From Coturnix japonica (lineage: Eukaryota > Chordata > Aves > Galliformes > Phasianidae), in contig NC_029521.1 of the NCBI RefSeq assembly GCF_001577835.2, positions 20,614,470-20,678,469 of the forward strand: a stretch of 64,000 bases of DNA, in the 5' to 3' direction. Made by a program: the position numbers and the translations under genes. Positions 1-21,849 of the stretch are shown here, in pieces. How positions within the stretch are numbered: position 1 is the stretch's first letter; every line of letters begins with the position of its first letter. The notes below the pieces were generated by a model. That model had not been told where the DNA came from. It ran no database searches and was given only the letters and a program-made list of their open reading frames with translations.

Positions 1-7486
<7,486 letters not shown>

Positions 7487-7734
7487 TTAAATTCGAGATC
7501 TGTTTCACCAACAAGCTGCCTGTTTCCTGATGCTAAGAGATGCAATGTTACTCAGGAAGTGTTGCGAAGTACCCAGTGGTACTTTGCCTTCCTGAGATGT
7601 CGGATGAGATGGGGAGCCAAGACAAGAGTAGGGAGGGCTCTTCCATATGGCTGAAACTTCTAAGATATACCTACCCACTGTGTTGGAAATGCATTTAGGA
7701 ACAAAGACCTTGCCTTCATTGCTGAAAAGTCACC

Positions 7735-7753
7735 TTTTTTTTTTTTTTTTTTT
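7735..7753. repeat. Poly-T tract
   Basis: An uninterrupted run of 19 T lies in NT5C2 intron 1. It reads as poly-A on the gene's strand. No flanking duplication or retrocopy body was seen. Confidence 0.8.
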
Positions 7754-9888
7754 CCTTTTTAAATCTTAAGAGTTACAAATAAGCAAACACTATCACTGCT
7801 GGAAAAGTTAACTTCTACATGTGAGATAGATCAGGCAAAGTAAACCCTACCAACTCCAGCAGGACCAACCTTGTCACGTTTACCACAGTAAAAATACAGT
7901 GCCTTTCCTCTGGCTTTAATTCTCATTTGGCCTCTGGGGAAAGACAGTGCTTCAGACTGATGCCAACTTAGCAGAAGAAATTGAAGGGAAGTATAAAGAT
8001 TATCTTTTGCCATCTGAAGGTCAGCCCCACTAGGGCAAAGAGAGAACCCACTCAAACTGCACTGCTACCCATGCTGATACACACAAACATCTGCAACCCT
8101 TCACAAGAAGTGGCTGTCAAAACTAAACCTGTAGAAAGCTCCAGGAAGGCTGTGCATTGAAGCAAGAGGGGTACACTCCCCCCTCTGTTATTCACACACC
8201 GGTGGGAGACATGTCCCACAGGGACATCAGATGAGGCACAACACAAAACTACAGCTCTGTGCAATCATGCAGCTGCCAGACCGCAGGGCCTGCTTTGTTT
8301 GCTCTTCCTTAAAAGAAACACAACCACCCACAAGCTAGATGGGTAATGACACCATAACCATCTCTAGACACCTTTAAAAGAAGCCTGCCCTTTGTTCTAC
8401 AGAAGGAAAACATGATTTCAGCAAAGCAGAGGGCACAGCATGCATCCATGGTACAACTGGAAGTCACCGTGCTTTTGGCGGTCATGGTGTGCTCGCTCTC
8501 CTAGAGGCAATCTGTATCATTTCTTAGTTTTAATTTTGATTAAAGACCAACAGCTGTGATCATCACAGCATCTGCTAGTGCATTCGCCTACTATTTGTTG
8601 GTCATAAAAATCAAACAGGAGGCAAATAGCTTGGCTGTAAAGAATACGTTCCTCCCTCCCCCAGCATTCACTGCCGGTCTTTCAGTTACTATAAGCAACG
8701 TTTACAAACGCATCTGATGCCACATCCTAAAGGTCACCAAATTTAGGCCCTGGCAGGCAGCCACGGGGATGCATTCCTGTGCTGAGAGCTGCCTGCCACC
8801 AATTCCCCACAGCACCCCCAGGGAGGAGGTCAGCACAGCCAGAGGGACGCGGGCACATCAGCCAACCACAGCTTCCACAACAGGGCATGCAGGGAGACAC
8901 AGCTACCAAAATAGCCCCAGCCCAGGCCACTAAGGGCTTATGAGCAATTACCAGCAATTTAAGCAATGCCCAAAGGCAGTAAGGGAATGAACAGCCTGTG
9001 AGCATCAACCTGTTTCTCTTCAAAGCGGGGCGTTGTGCCCACAGCACAGCCTGCCAGGGGCTTTCTGCAGCAGCCCTGCTGGAGGAGAGGGCTTAGGGAG
9101 CTCAAGGCCCACACACAACAACAGGCCTCAGGATCTTGTGGTACCCCAAGACTGAAAGCTACAGAAAGCTTGTCTTCAAAAGGTGGAAAATGGGCTATCC
9201 CATAAGCATTCTGAGATGGTTTATTATCACACCACTATCATCTTACCCAGAGCTATTGTAAAGCTACTAGCCTTGAGCTATGGATTCAGATCTAAAAGAT
9301 ACACGTGTTCAAGGCCTCTAAAAGGAAAATCAAATAGCGCTACAAAACTGTCGCATGGTTGATTGTGAGATCTTGATCTGCCAGCTGAATGCAAACTGCT
9401 CACCAAGATCTGAAGACTTACAACCATGGCCAAAATGAGAGCCTTTCCATTATGCCAGCTGCTTCCCACTTCATCTGCTTCCCATCATTATTACGCCACA
9501 TTAAACAGAGGTGCTGACACAGGTACTAGGACAGGTCTGTACCCAAAGGCCATCCATGCCAGACGTCTGATAGTTCCCCAACAGCATCCCACAAAGAATA
9601 CTAAAGCCCAGATGGTAGAAGACTGTTAGCAGGTTACTTCTGTCAGTGTCCCATCTAAAACGAGGAGTCAGTGAAGCAGTCTGAGCTCCCATGCGAAGCC
9701 CTCTTCTACGCAGGAGAGATCAGACAGAATCAGACTGAGTGTTGGGATTCAAAAATCCAAGCCTTGAGGAAGCCACAAAAATCCGAGTTTCCACAGTTAA
9801 GCAAGAAAGACATGGATTATTTTAATGTTCCAGCAGTTATTTTTCTGTAGCTGTGATGAATAGAGTTCAAAGGGAGGACAAGGTTTGT

Positions 9889-10020
9889 AGACAGAGGCAA
9901 TATCTTTTATTAGACCAGCTGATATGGCTGGAAAAATTAGACAAGCTCTTGGGCATACAAGCTTGTCTAAATTTTCAAAGTCTATCATTTGCTCTAATAA
10001 AAGACATTACTTCTGCCTTC
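9889..10020. repeat. Palindromic interspersed repeat, MITE-like
   Basis: The left arm (about 9889-9947) and the right arm (about 9960-10020) are imperfect reverse complements around a loop of about 12 nt. Shared arm blocks include ATCTTTTATTAGA/TCTAATAAAAGAC at the outer ends and TTAGACAAGCT/AGCTTGTCTAA at the centre. The blocks resemble an old repeat I remember from amniote genomes, with a motif like CTTTTATTAGACCA followed by a GACAAGCTTT motif, but I cannot name the family with certainty. It has no coding capacity. Confidence 0.55.
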
Positions 10021-12009
10021 AGGCATTGCTGATTTATTTATTAAAGTAGTTGTTTTTAATGTTCACAGAGCATAAAATAAAAAAAATATATTACTGCAGT
10101 TTTGTATTACATAAACTCAAAGGCACTCTTACAGCTTAGCAGGCTGCGCTGGAGCTCTGATGATAGCTTACTGCTCTCAAATAAAACACTAATCACTTAC
10201 AAATGATACTGCGATACCTCTTTCCCACCTAGAAACTCCACTCACACAAGAAGTCTTACTGACTTGAACGAAATTATTCCAGTGGTCCAAGGTACCAAAA
10301 CCAGCCAGCCTGAGCAAGGAAGAGACATGGGACCTGATCCCTGAATACAAATATTCCCCTTCACAGCGGTGCCAAATATAGGGAGAAAAATAAGAAGGGG
10401 TGAATCACTCCATGCACTCGTAAGCCACAGGAATAAACATCTAAGAGAGCAGGCATCCAGCCAGGCAAGATCCCCAACTCCAAGTAACTGAAATACGATG
10501 CATCTTTCTTTAGTTACTGATCTATTTTTGAAATCAATAATCTGTAAATAGCCTCACATAAAAATAGAAATCTTTACATAGATGAAGCATGTTAGAACAC
10601 CTCCCTATAATTTATTGCAAACATGCTCCTTGCTGGTGCAGTCTTAATTAAACATCTGATAGCGTTTAGGGCACAGGGTTCATTTTGAATAAGTATTTTA
10701 AAACTCCACGTCAAAGCTTCAGCCCAGAGCTACTATCCATTACACGTGCTTTTGTCCAGAAGAACATCAGATCTTTAACACATATTTTGTAAGAAATTAA
10801 TTTGCTTCTTCTGTTAAGCCTCAGCTGATTGTAAGAATCACAGACAGTGTATTTCTTTCAGACACTCCTACAGGTTAAATAACAGGCATAGAGGCACTCC
10901 CCTCCAAGGAGTTTTACGAGTTAATTTCTTCATCTTTTTTTGGCCAATAGTTAGAAATGTCTGCACCTGATAATACCTGATGTGTTTGGTTTACATGCAC
11001 CGCTTGTATTTTTTCTGAGTTTGTTTTCAACACTTGGATGATGCAATGCCAAATCAGAGGCATACACACCAAAATGTAGGGATAAACAAAACAGCAGTGA
11101 CGAGTCCACTCTTTCCAGGATCCTGTCCAAGAGCTTATGGAGCAGAAAACAAACTCGCAGCAAACCAATCCCAAGACACCAATTTGCCACGCACTACATC
11201 TGTCCTTTTCGCACACATGCTGCTTTAGGAATCCTTGGTATCTTGTCAGCACGACCCACACGTGTATGTACACGTGGGCAAAGTGAGCAGGGACATCGAT
11301 GATCACAGCTAAGGTCTGGTACATAAAGGCTCTGTGTCTGGCCCGAGGCAGTGATACACAGAGCTCCTGGTGCCTTGCCAAGCCACAAGATGTTCCTGAC
11401 CCCTGGCTGCAAGGTTGCTCCATCCCAGGTGGCCCGGTGATCTCAGCAAGGAAGGAGTTAATGGTCCTGAGAAAGGGGAAAAGGAAAGGGAGAAGGACTG
11501 GGGTAGGTTCAGTCAAAGTACAGTTCAAACTCCAGGCCCAGGTCATGGCATGGCCTCACAAATTGGGAACGAGAAGGGAAAAACACTTGCCTGCTGAGAG
11601 GTCTGTCTGTGTCACTGTGGTTACTTGCCAGGAGCATCCTTATCCTTCAACTGTGCACTGAAGTAACTTCCATCTATGTCAAGCTTAGGCCAGACACTTT
11701 GGACAACTAGCATCAGAGAAGATGAAGCCCACTCAGGTTATAGAACCATACCCCCTGGTCCTCTGAAGCATCTGACACCTTGGGATGGAAAGCTTACAGG
11801 ATGTGGCCTGGACTCTGTAATCCTCCTAAGCGGCATCTCCTGCTTCACCACGAGGGCAGGACCTCATGCCTGTCATCCCAGAGTTCTCTACAAACTCTCT
11901 TCCACTGTAAACACATTCAGAGACAGTCAAAGGTGCTGTCCCCATTTTGTAAGCAACAGATAACATGGCACAGAACAGCAGAGGGGAGAACAATCCTCAA
12001 ACTTCCTTT

Positions 12010-12185
12010 AAACTTTCCACAAGCTCCAGCTCAGCATGTCACAAACACACTGAAGCCCTGGAGGTGTTCAAGGCCAGACTAGATGTGGCCCTGGGCCCTG
12101 ATCTGGTGCCTGGCAACCCTGCTTGTGACAAGGGGTTGGAACTAGATGATAATTGAGGTCCCTTCCAATCCATCCATTCTATCAC
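12010..12185 (+). mobile_element. CR1 LINE, 3'-terminal fragment (plus)
   Basis: The segment reads like the last part of a CR1 reverse-transcriptase ORF and its short 3' end. The frame includes the LEVFKARLDVALG motif, which is typical of the CR1 ORF2 C-terminus (LEVFKxRLDxALG). It continues into GGTCCCTTCCAATCC and ends in a degenerate ATTCTATCA-type octamer. It is 5'-truncated, as most avian CR1 copies are. The left boundary is approximate. Confidence 0.75.
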
Positions 12186-15100
12186 TTTGTGTTGTAATAA
12201 ACTTCTGACACACCTCAGGGCTGCCAGGAGGCAAAGTAACGAAGAACTTCTAGAAACAAAAACGCCAACTAAGGAGAAAAAAATCCAGTGGGTGGCATTT
12301 CTGAAACCCAAGGGAACTATTCATGTGAGCTCAACACTGAAATCTCTACTCACACTCTGCTTAGGAAGAACAATACAGAGAAATGGGTGGAGATATGGGA
12401 GGACTCCCTAGTATGTATTGTAATGTTCCTGTCTCCAAGTAGAGATGTTTGTAAGCAATATAAACAATAAATACACTTTCTATTTTCCTCTTTTTGTCTA
12501 AAGTTAAGTTATTCATTTGAAGAATAGAACACCTCATATCTGCATCTTTGACATTGTAGCTTCAGGCTCTCGATGGCAGGAAAGGACAAGATCGTCTCTT
12601 CCTATTCTAATTCTATGTTACTTCCAAAAGAAACTTCAGAGTTTACTCAAGTTCAACTGCACTTGAGGTAGGCTTTCAGAATGGTAACTGTATGGGCATG
12701 GCAGGGTACTAAAGAAGTAGAGATCTGCCGTTAAATACCTATTAATAATACAGATGCACTCACTTGCAGTTTGTTCAAAAACCTATTATATCCCATTAGA
12801 TTCATAATACAGCCCTTGCTCTATGGATTGCACTGATCCTCCCATCCCCAGCTTTCCCTTTTGAATACCAGCTCCAAGTTTTCCCTCTGAAGGATACCTG
12901 CTTCCCCTGTGCTCTACCACAGAACGGACTTCAGTGATGCTGCATTTCCAAGAGAAAGCTTTTAGAGAAACTGGAAAAGCATTTCCAGTTGTACACTTAT
13001 CTGAGAACATTCTGACTGATAGATGACAGTATGTTATGGGTTATTTCTGGATGGGAAAGGGATAAGAAGGCAGAATGCTGCTTGTGTGGCTTGTTAGAAG
13101 ATTTAATTCCAGGCTGAATTTTACTGTGAATCTACATCTTAAACTAACAGCTATGTAACAATAAAATACAATATATTTAACAAACCTCTGTTTTATTTTA
13201 CATGAGTATTGTTTATCAGACTATTTCTAGTGACAACCATATCCACAGAGTGCCTCTACCATGCTTAGAGCCTCAGCAATGATCCAGTAAGCAAAATGTA
13301 TTAGAAGCAGTAAAAAAAACCTTAGGACAGATAAATGAGGAGATTTATTAAGGTTTTTTTTTTCCCCCATTTCTATCCAAGGAGTTCAGATCATTCCGGA
13401 ACTTCAAAGAGCAAGAGTCATTTTAAATATTTTCATTATTTTAAATAGGACTTAATTATCACCAATTTCAGGGTTGATTAGAAAGGAGCCTGGAAAAATA
13501 CTCTGAAATCCACAGTACTCTGTGAGGAGCAAACCTCAAACCTGACCCTCTCTGACTATCAAGAGACCATCTATTCTCCTGAATCACCTGTAATTGAGTT
13601 TACTACCTTAAAATGGATACCACAAACTCTCCCATAAGCTAATGAGAACATATTCCAGCTTCCACACAGCTCATGCTTCTCAGTATCTCCTGCAGAGCTG
13701 CCATTTCAGTCAAGTTACTTCCAGCATGCTGCTCATTACACCAGCAATTTGCCAGAGGTACTTCCAGTTCTCCCACTCTCTAAGCCCAGTGTGGCCAGCA
13801 CTTCCCACCACCAGAAGAAAAGAAGGCAGAGTACGCTTAAAGAATGGAAGAAGGAGAAATCTCCAAGGTTTCACCTGGAGAGGTGAATGGACAAAGGCAT
13901 TTCTTGGGCCACTCACTTAAGAGGCCTTCTGCAGGGAAAGAGCCCAGCAGCCTGCAGCAGCCTCTGCTGCAGAGGTTCCCAAGCTGTTGTCCAATTGACC
14001 ACCTGCCAACAGCAAGCACGGACCTGGCTAATAACATCATGTACTCACTGCTGCTTGTTTCCAGCTGTTACATTCCTGCAAGAAACCCAGAAGATAGTTC
14101 AAATACTTCACTTGTGCTGTTCTTCCTGTAAGCAATTGCTCTACTTGCACAAGGTCTTAAAAGGTTGAAATGCAGAGGTGAGTTTGATCTCTCTACTGTG
14201 ATAAAGTCTACCCCCTAAAGGAAACATACAGGGATTCCCATGTGTACGCTTTAGCTTAAAAGTGAGAGGTGAGCTTTGATGCAGATGCCCACTATAGTGG
14301 GGATTCAGTGTTTGATGTCCGCAGATCCTAATTTTATTACTACAAAGATGAAGCATAACAGAGTGCTAGCTGAGCTGCAGGTTAACACAAATAGCACTAA
14401 AGGCAGAAATGTCAGCACAGAAATGAACATGCTGAGTTCCACAAATCAAAAAGGAAAGCCAAAATAAACTTTTCTATTCTATCTCTACTGCTTTGCTTCA
14501 GAACAAACTGAAACATTACTTGTGTAAGAAGCTGCTACCAGATCATGATGGCTCAACCCTACAAGTTTGTGACTCGCGAAGAGAGTGAGCATGACGAGAC
14601 GTGCCGTCCCCAGTGAGAAAACTGGAAGCCGTTAGTCCACATACCAATTTCAGACCAAGGAACAACCGCCACTCCAACCTGCTAATAGGGATTATACAAC
14701 AGTAACTCCTTTGGCGGCAGATCACGGTATTTCAAGACAATGATGCTTTTCATTCGATACCGCTGTGTCTCAGGAAGCAAGTACAGCCTTAACAAGCCCT
14801 TCCAGCAGCGTGGTGGTAACCGACGAAGTATTTGAGTTGCACGGCTCAGATCAGGCACACAGTCATTCTGAAAGCATGCAACTGGGTCAGCTTGGATAAC
14901 GCAAACAGCCAAAAGCCTTCTTTATCTTCTAAACACGGAAGGTGGGGGAGACAACATTTTTATTGGCTTCCCTTGCTGACAGTACTTAACCAGTATGAGA
15001 AAAACAAGCCAAGAGGTGTCTTTGAAGAGCATGGTCCCTACTTCATTAATATTTTACAAAAAAAGCAAAGATCCTGAAAGCTTATTTTGACTTCTTTTCT

Positions 15101-16967
15101 AATCTTTTAAAGTAGAAGTGAAAATAAGGATGACTTTTAAAAGACACCTGAACTCTCTTCCACACTGAATGGCCTCTCTGTACATGTTTACAAGCTGCAA
15201 AAGCAGATGCAACAGCAAAATCTGCAGCTGAACCATCTCTGCAGGCTGGAGACTGTTCCCATCTCTATGGGCTGGAAGCTGTCCCTGCCCAGCCCAGGTG
15301 CTGTGAGCCAGCTGGCTGCACCGCACCAGTCCCATGGGCATCGCATGCAGCACCAGCCCAGGGACGTGCTGCTCAGCAAAGAAGCTGGCATGCTTCAACT
15401 TTCTTTCATAAAGTTACTGAAAATAAATGCTGAGATCAACAGCTAAGATGACATGGTAATCTCAAGAGTTGCCCTGTCAAAATCAGTTAGAAGTCTTTTT
15501 TTTCCCCACTGCTACCAGTTCTGTTTTCCAGCACCATCCCCTGCATCTCGCTTATATATAAATTCAGTCTCTCCTTTTGAGATCTTACCTATCAATAACA
15601 AGCAGAGCAGTTGCAAGGCAGGTAGTGTGAAGTCTGGAGGTGTTTCACAGTGCTCTTAGCAGCGTGCAGTTCCCCTCTGCATACAGAGAGTGCAACTCGT
15701 TCCTTTTTTGACCTGTTTTTTTAATCAGAGGCAAATGTAGTAATTATAGTCTGTCTGATTGCAAATGAAATTACAAACCTATCCTTAGGGCACAATAGTG
15801 TCCCCACCTACATGTTATCAGCCCCCAAATCTCATTTAATCTTGACAGATATGTAGTACTGAGGCATCACTTCAAGAAACTCTGCGAGTAAATTAATTTT
15901 ACGAACACCTTTCTGTGCAGTTTTCTCATGCTCTTCCAAAAGTCTGTTAATTCATCCAGCGCTTCTTACGCAACCTATGTAACTCAATTCATCAGCATAG
16001 TAACCCAACACCTCTGATGACTGAGCTTTTGCTCAGTCTCTGGCTTCCCTTTGATAACCTAACTGTCTCAGCTTTATCGACTGATACCAAAGGCCTACAT
16101 TAAGCTGTTCTCTAACAGTATCAACTTCTCTCTTTTCTTCACAAACCTTTTGCAACCCTGCCCAAGCACAACACAGAACACTATGTTCATTTGGGGAAAA
16201 CAAAACCAGACTTCCACGGACCCTTCAGTTCACTAGTTTTTAACACATCAAATCAATCCTGCTGACGCAGGAGATTGTTCCCTGGCAGGAGCTGAGGAGG
16301 GCACACACAATGTTCTCCCTGTACTTGTCCCAACACAGACTGCGCTCAGAGAGGACACGGATGAAGCAACAAATCCACTCCTGCATCTGTGACCTGGAAG
16401 AAAAACTCCAGCCTGAAGGGTGAGAGAACATTAAAAAAGAACTAAATCAGCGTTGTCAGCAGGTCCTCGTTACCCCAGAATCAGAGCTGAGAGTTACCAA
16501 CACTGAACCCTCCCTTGGGCCATGACTTCTCTTTGGGGAACACGAAGTAACTCGTTAGTGGAGAGTCAAAGACCCACAGCATCGGGCTTTGGGAAGACAG
16601 CTCTCTGCATGCCCTCTATTCATCAGTTATTTGTTCTCAACACCAGAACACATACATTTACAAAGACTGCAAGTGGTTTTTATTACTTTGTTAATATCTA
16701 CCTGCTACAAGGTTGTGAAGAAAAATGAGTGGCAGATGAGTACAGCTTGGTTGAGTTTTATCATCCCTTCCCTCATGATTGCTCAAGCACAGCTAGCAGA
16801 TTTCTTGGCCTCAGTTCATCAAACTGTCAGTGCAATATTGCAAGAGAAGTTACAGTACACATAACAGAAGAGGTTAAGAACCGGCCTAATCTATTGCCAA
16901 GGCAAAGGCAAACAGGAAAGGTTAGATCACAAATGTGTTTGTGTTTGGCTTTCAGCAACAAATTCTT

Positions 16968-17000
16968 TTTTCTTCTTTTTTTTTTTTTTAAAAAAAAAAG
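16968..17000. repeat. T-run followed by A-run
   Basis: A T-rich tract is directly followed by nine or more A residues, giving a short perfect A/T inverted repeat inside NT5C2 intron 1. It is low-complexity sequence with no gene attached. Confidence 0.7.
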
Positions 17001-20000
17001 CCAAAGGAAATGTGCACATGCAGTATCCAGCCCTAAACACTCATAGACATAGAACAGGTACTTTCCTGGTGCCCATAAACACCACTAGTGCACCAACTGA
17101 CAGATGCTTGCAATGTGAAGTGGAAACTGAAATCTGATTCCTGCCTCAGTTTCCAGACAGCAGAACGAACAGATGATTTACCAGCCTGGCTTGCTTCTAT
17201 CTTCAATTCCTCTTTCCAACACCACTCAGCCACTTGGATTACAATGATGGCAAAGCTACAGGAACTGAACTGGAAGGGCAGTTTCCAGGGTCAGCTTCAA
17301 GCTAACAGGTGCTCTGGGCACCTGAAATTTATGGTCAACTAATTGGTTCTCTTCAGGGAGGGAACTCATCCTAACCCAGAAGCACATACACACTATAACA
17401 TGAAATGAGTTGAAATGAACAAGCACTGAAAAATAACTATGCAACTACTACAGGTATCTGTAGACACTGAGTGAACACTGCAACATGTCAGAAGGCACAC
17501 GATTTAGCCGTAACACTCAGGATTAATCCTTGCAGTCATTTACTCTGACACATCTTCACACAGTCTTGAGACTGAATTGCTTTGTAATATCCAAATGAGT
17601 GAGCTGCAAACATCGAACATATGCAGCTCCTCCTTAGGAGGAAAAAAAAAAAGGGATAGAATCCTATCTCAGATGGAGAAAACTAAGAACAGCATCCAGA
17701 AAGATTATTTGCTTTTAACTACAACTGGTTCCACTTAGTGACTTCCAAAATTACCTGCAGTTCACAAGCACTTACCCTTTAATGCTGCCACTGGTGATCG
17801 CTGTTTACAAAGCAGTGGCATACATCTCACTCAGCACTTCTTTGGGTTTCTGAGGGCAGAACATTCACATGCTCTTCTCTGACCCCACGTTCCTAATTAT
17901 TGCTGTTCACGTCGATATGCAACTCATCACCAGCTGAACCAACCCAAACACCAGCTGAATTCAGCTGGCCCTGGGATTTTGGCATGCTTTATACTAAGCC
18001 ATCAGTCTTCTCCCTTTGGAGTTTACCTTCTATTCTAGGTTACTTTAGAAGCTGAATAGAACGCTTATCTTGTTACATGCTGTGGCCAGATGTGCTACAT
18101 TTGATGGAAAGGCCAAGAAGCGCTCAGTCCAAGCAGTAACATGCAAGTTGATTAACACCCATTACTACTGTTTGGCAAAGCAGATGAAAAAAAACAATGT
18201 AAGCTGCAAACCCTACCTCACCAGCAACCCACCTCCCCCTGAACTGGATGCACAAAGCAGGGATGCAGCTGTTGCTACTCCAGCAGTGCAGACATCTGCT
18301 GCTGCCTGGGGAAAGGCAGCAGCTCACCCAAGGAAGGGGCAACTCACTCCGTAGGCCCCACAGTCCAGAGCTGCCCTGCATGGCTATCAAGGCCCGACTG
18401 GCTGAAAAAAGCCTTTTTGGAAATGCACCTTCACAGAGGGTTCAGTGAGAATTTTCTTCCTGAAAGATCCAGCAATAATGTGTCTCAAGTGTTTTATGTA
18501 TTATGCCAATGTTAACACGGAGAAGTACAAGGCCCAGGTCAAAACCAGCTAATCCAAAGGGCTGTTCTTAAGTAAACAGTGGAAAACCACTCTACTTCAG
18601 AGCCTCTCATAGAAACGCACACAGGAAGCCTCTCTTCCCCCTTCCGCTGAACCAAATGTGCCAAGTAAGTTAAATGATAATCTAGCAGTAAGCATATGTG
18701 TGAAAGAGTAGGCCTTTGTTTGAAAATATCTGGACCGCAGCTGGGAGCTGTGAATAGTCAGTAACTAAATTAGGCTAAGTTTAGACTACATAATGACCTC
18801 AACTTCTGTTGAAGGAACCTTTGTTTTGAAACAAATTGCAAGCACTAAGATGAGAGGGAGTGGTAGTTTTGGACACTGAAACTGCTCAATTACAGTTTAA
18901 GTGCAACACAAGCAGCACTAGGGTACACTGTCCCCACACGCTTGTTTCTAATTCACTTTGATGCCACCTTCCAATTTCCAAAGACTCACATCTGACTAGG
19001 CCTCCCTTTCTTCTATTGCTCTACAGAAGTGGTGCAACCTCTGTTTTCAAAAGAGAAATGAACAGACCATTCACCAGCCAGCATCACCACTACAGGTACT
19101 TCATTACTGCAATTCCTGCTCTCCACATTTAATGCGCCTCACACCTTTGCACAATTTAAAGCGGTTTCCACTGCTAAGTGGCACAGGATAACAACCTGCC
19201 CGCCTTCTTTACTTGCACGTTAACAGAGAGCAGCATACAAACAAGCTCAGTGGGGTTTCCAACTTCCCTGGCTCAGACAGAACCCTCTTGCTGATGAAAC
19301 TACCAAAAAAGGGCTGGCTGTGCTGGTAAAGCCCACAGCAGGTAGTCATGCCCTGAGAATGATAAGCGGGGGACACTGCAAGCAACAAGTTTAGCCTCTG
19401 CCATTCTGCACCAGACTTGAGAAAGTGACAGGAACACAAGGGCTGGCATGCAGCCATCCAGTGCTCGCACACGTGGGGACCTAAGAGTCCAGGAAGTAAG
19501 AGCAGATGGGCTCCCGGCCTTATCGTAAGGCAAATGCACTGCTAGACCTATGGGTAGCTGTCAGATTTGGTTTTTAGGCTGAATTACTCAGTCTCCCTTC
19601 TTGGCCCTGCACCTTCACACAAAAGAAAGCATCTCCCCCATCAGAAGTTTGCACCTTTTTAGCCCTGCAAAGACATTCATAAGACTTATTAACTACCCTC
19701 ACGTAGCCAGGTTTGGATTAGCAATCGCTTACAGTGGCTACCTGAAATACCTACGCAATATTGTCCAGATGTTGCTTAAGGTCTATTTACTGTACATTAA
19801 GTTCTATTTATTGTGCACACTGGGTTGTCTCTGTGGTTGTGTTAAGCACAGTCATGTTATACGCACTCTCTAGGCAGAGTGCACAGTCCAAGGTTTTAGG
19901 AACCATTCCAGTAAACGACTCATAGTGATTAAAAAGCAAAATACAGATCATTGCTATGAGCATAACAACATGACATATAATAGTAATTTCTTTAGAAGTG

Positions 20001-21849
20001 GGAAACATGTTTTAGAGTAAGAATTCATTTATATGAATGCACAGTTTGTAAGATGTGCTTAAACATAGAACAGCCAGCTTTTAGAGACTTAAACCGCAGC
20101 CATTTCAAATGTTTGTGTTGCTGACATAAGAAATAAAACTAAAAAACTAGACGGAGTACAGACAATAAGCAAAGAATTCCCACGCGCTGACTTAGTAACA
20201 TCTCATCCTGAGGACTGAGACAAGACTTCCACTCTGGGCACATTCTGTTCAGTTTTCCATCCCATTATTCTCACTGCTAAAAAAACCACAGCTGTTTTCT
20301 ATCAGGACACCCACGTTGGCAAGCCACCCCGAGGCAAGGACACGGTGCAGAGCAGGAAGGTGCAGCACTTGGGCTGTCCTCAGTTTCCCTCAGGGTAGAG
20401 CCCACGTGCCTGTCCCCTCCATGGCTCTGTGCTGGGTGGCACAGCAGCCCTTCTTATCCCGAGGTGATTAGTTACAGAGGTGTGCTTTTAACAGGCTAAA
20501 GACAAGGCATGGCCCTGCCAAACAGCAAGCCAGTTCCTATGACAACTTTCCACTGCAGCTTGGCTGGAGACCATTAATACACCTTCCTCAGGCCAAGTAG
20601 CTCCTACACAGTAACACTTCCGTGGGTCATTACAGACCTCAGCACGACTTCCAGCAGCGTCCAAGCGATGGCAGGTTGCATTGCGTGGAAAGCAAGGGAA
20701 CAGCATTCCCTCACTTTCAAATCATACAAAAGGTTTGCTGAGCACACCCACTTTTGTCTCTCACCCACCATTTTCTGGGCAGAGCTGCAGCCAGCCCTTC
20801 TTCCTGCACCTCCTGTGAGTCACAACCCACAACCCATGCAGACTCAAAGGCTGTGGGTCAGCTCACTTTGCCCCAGGGAAGCAGCAGCCCAACCTGCACC
20901 AGCCCCAGGCCACCTCCTGCTAACAGCTCCACAAACTAACAAGCCACATTTCATTTTTTAACAGAAGCATCGCTTCATTCAGCTGCACCACAAATCACAG
21001 GTAGGAGGCCAGCAAATAAACCTATCTGCTTTTTCAATAAGAATCATTTAAAACATCGTATTTAAATCGTCTGTTTCCTTTTTACTTCAGATGCACAAAC
21101 AAGATACGTGTAGGTTTTAAGGGAAATACAACATTCATTGTATTTCTAAAGATCCCAATACTGCTGTGTTTAACAGGAAACATCAAACTGAGCTTTCTGG
21201 GTGTTTTCTTTTCACAAACAAACACTCCTGGTGATGTTAAAAAAGCACAGGACAAATATTTCTAGTGGTTTTAGATAGGGTATATAACACTAATGCAACC
21301 AAAGCAAATGTACTGACAGGCTCCAAATCTCAAACCTCAGCTGAAAACGTTTGTCCCATTCTTACAGTTTTTCTCCCCATTTATCTCTGCAATTGTACTT
21401 CATTCAATGGAGCATTTCAAACGTAATTCAGCAGTGCATTTTGCAATACAGTTTGCTTGAATGACGCTATACAGAGTAAAGGTTGTATTGTACTATATAA
21501 TGAAACAACGTCCATGCTTGAACAAACTCCAACTGCTGTTAATCAAACCAGCAAGTTCCTGAATGATCTTTTGGAGTCGGGACTAAATAGATTATTTTAA
21601 ATAGCAGCCCTGCTCTAAAGTATGTTTAGGTTGACATGGGCTGATCAGCTTTCAGTTAAAACACAGCAGTTCACCCTCTGTGCCAGCGTGACAAACGCAA
21701 TGTGCAACCTGAAGATCAACACGTAGCTTTGAGTTTTGCTTCTGGTTTCCAGCACAGCCATGCAGCACCCGAGATGGGTTGGAAGTCTTCCCTTTTGTTC
21801 ACTAGGCACTACGTACCGCCCAGTCCCCAAAGCAAACAGCTGGATGGAT

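Noticed and set aside
11299-12082. Cluster of 95-120 codon plus-strand frames
   Set aside because: They overlap one another in different frames and end in the CR1 fragment. Composition is noncoding and no domain is recognised.
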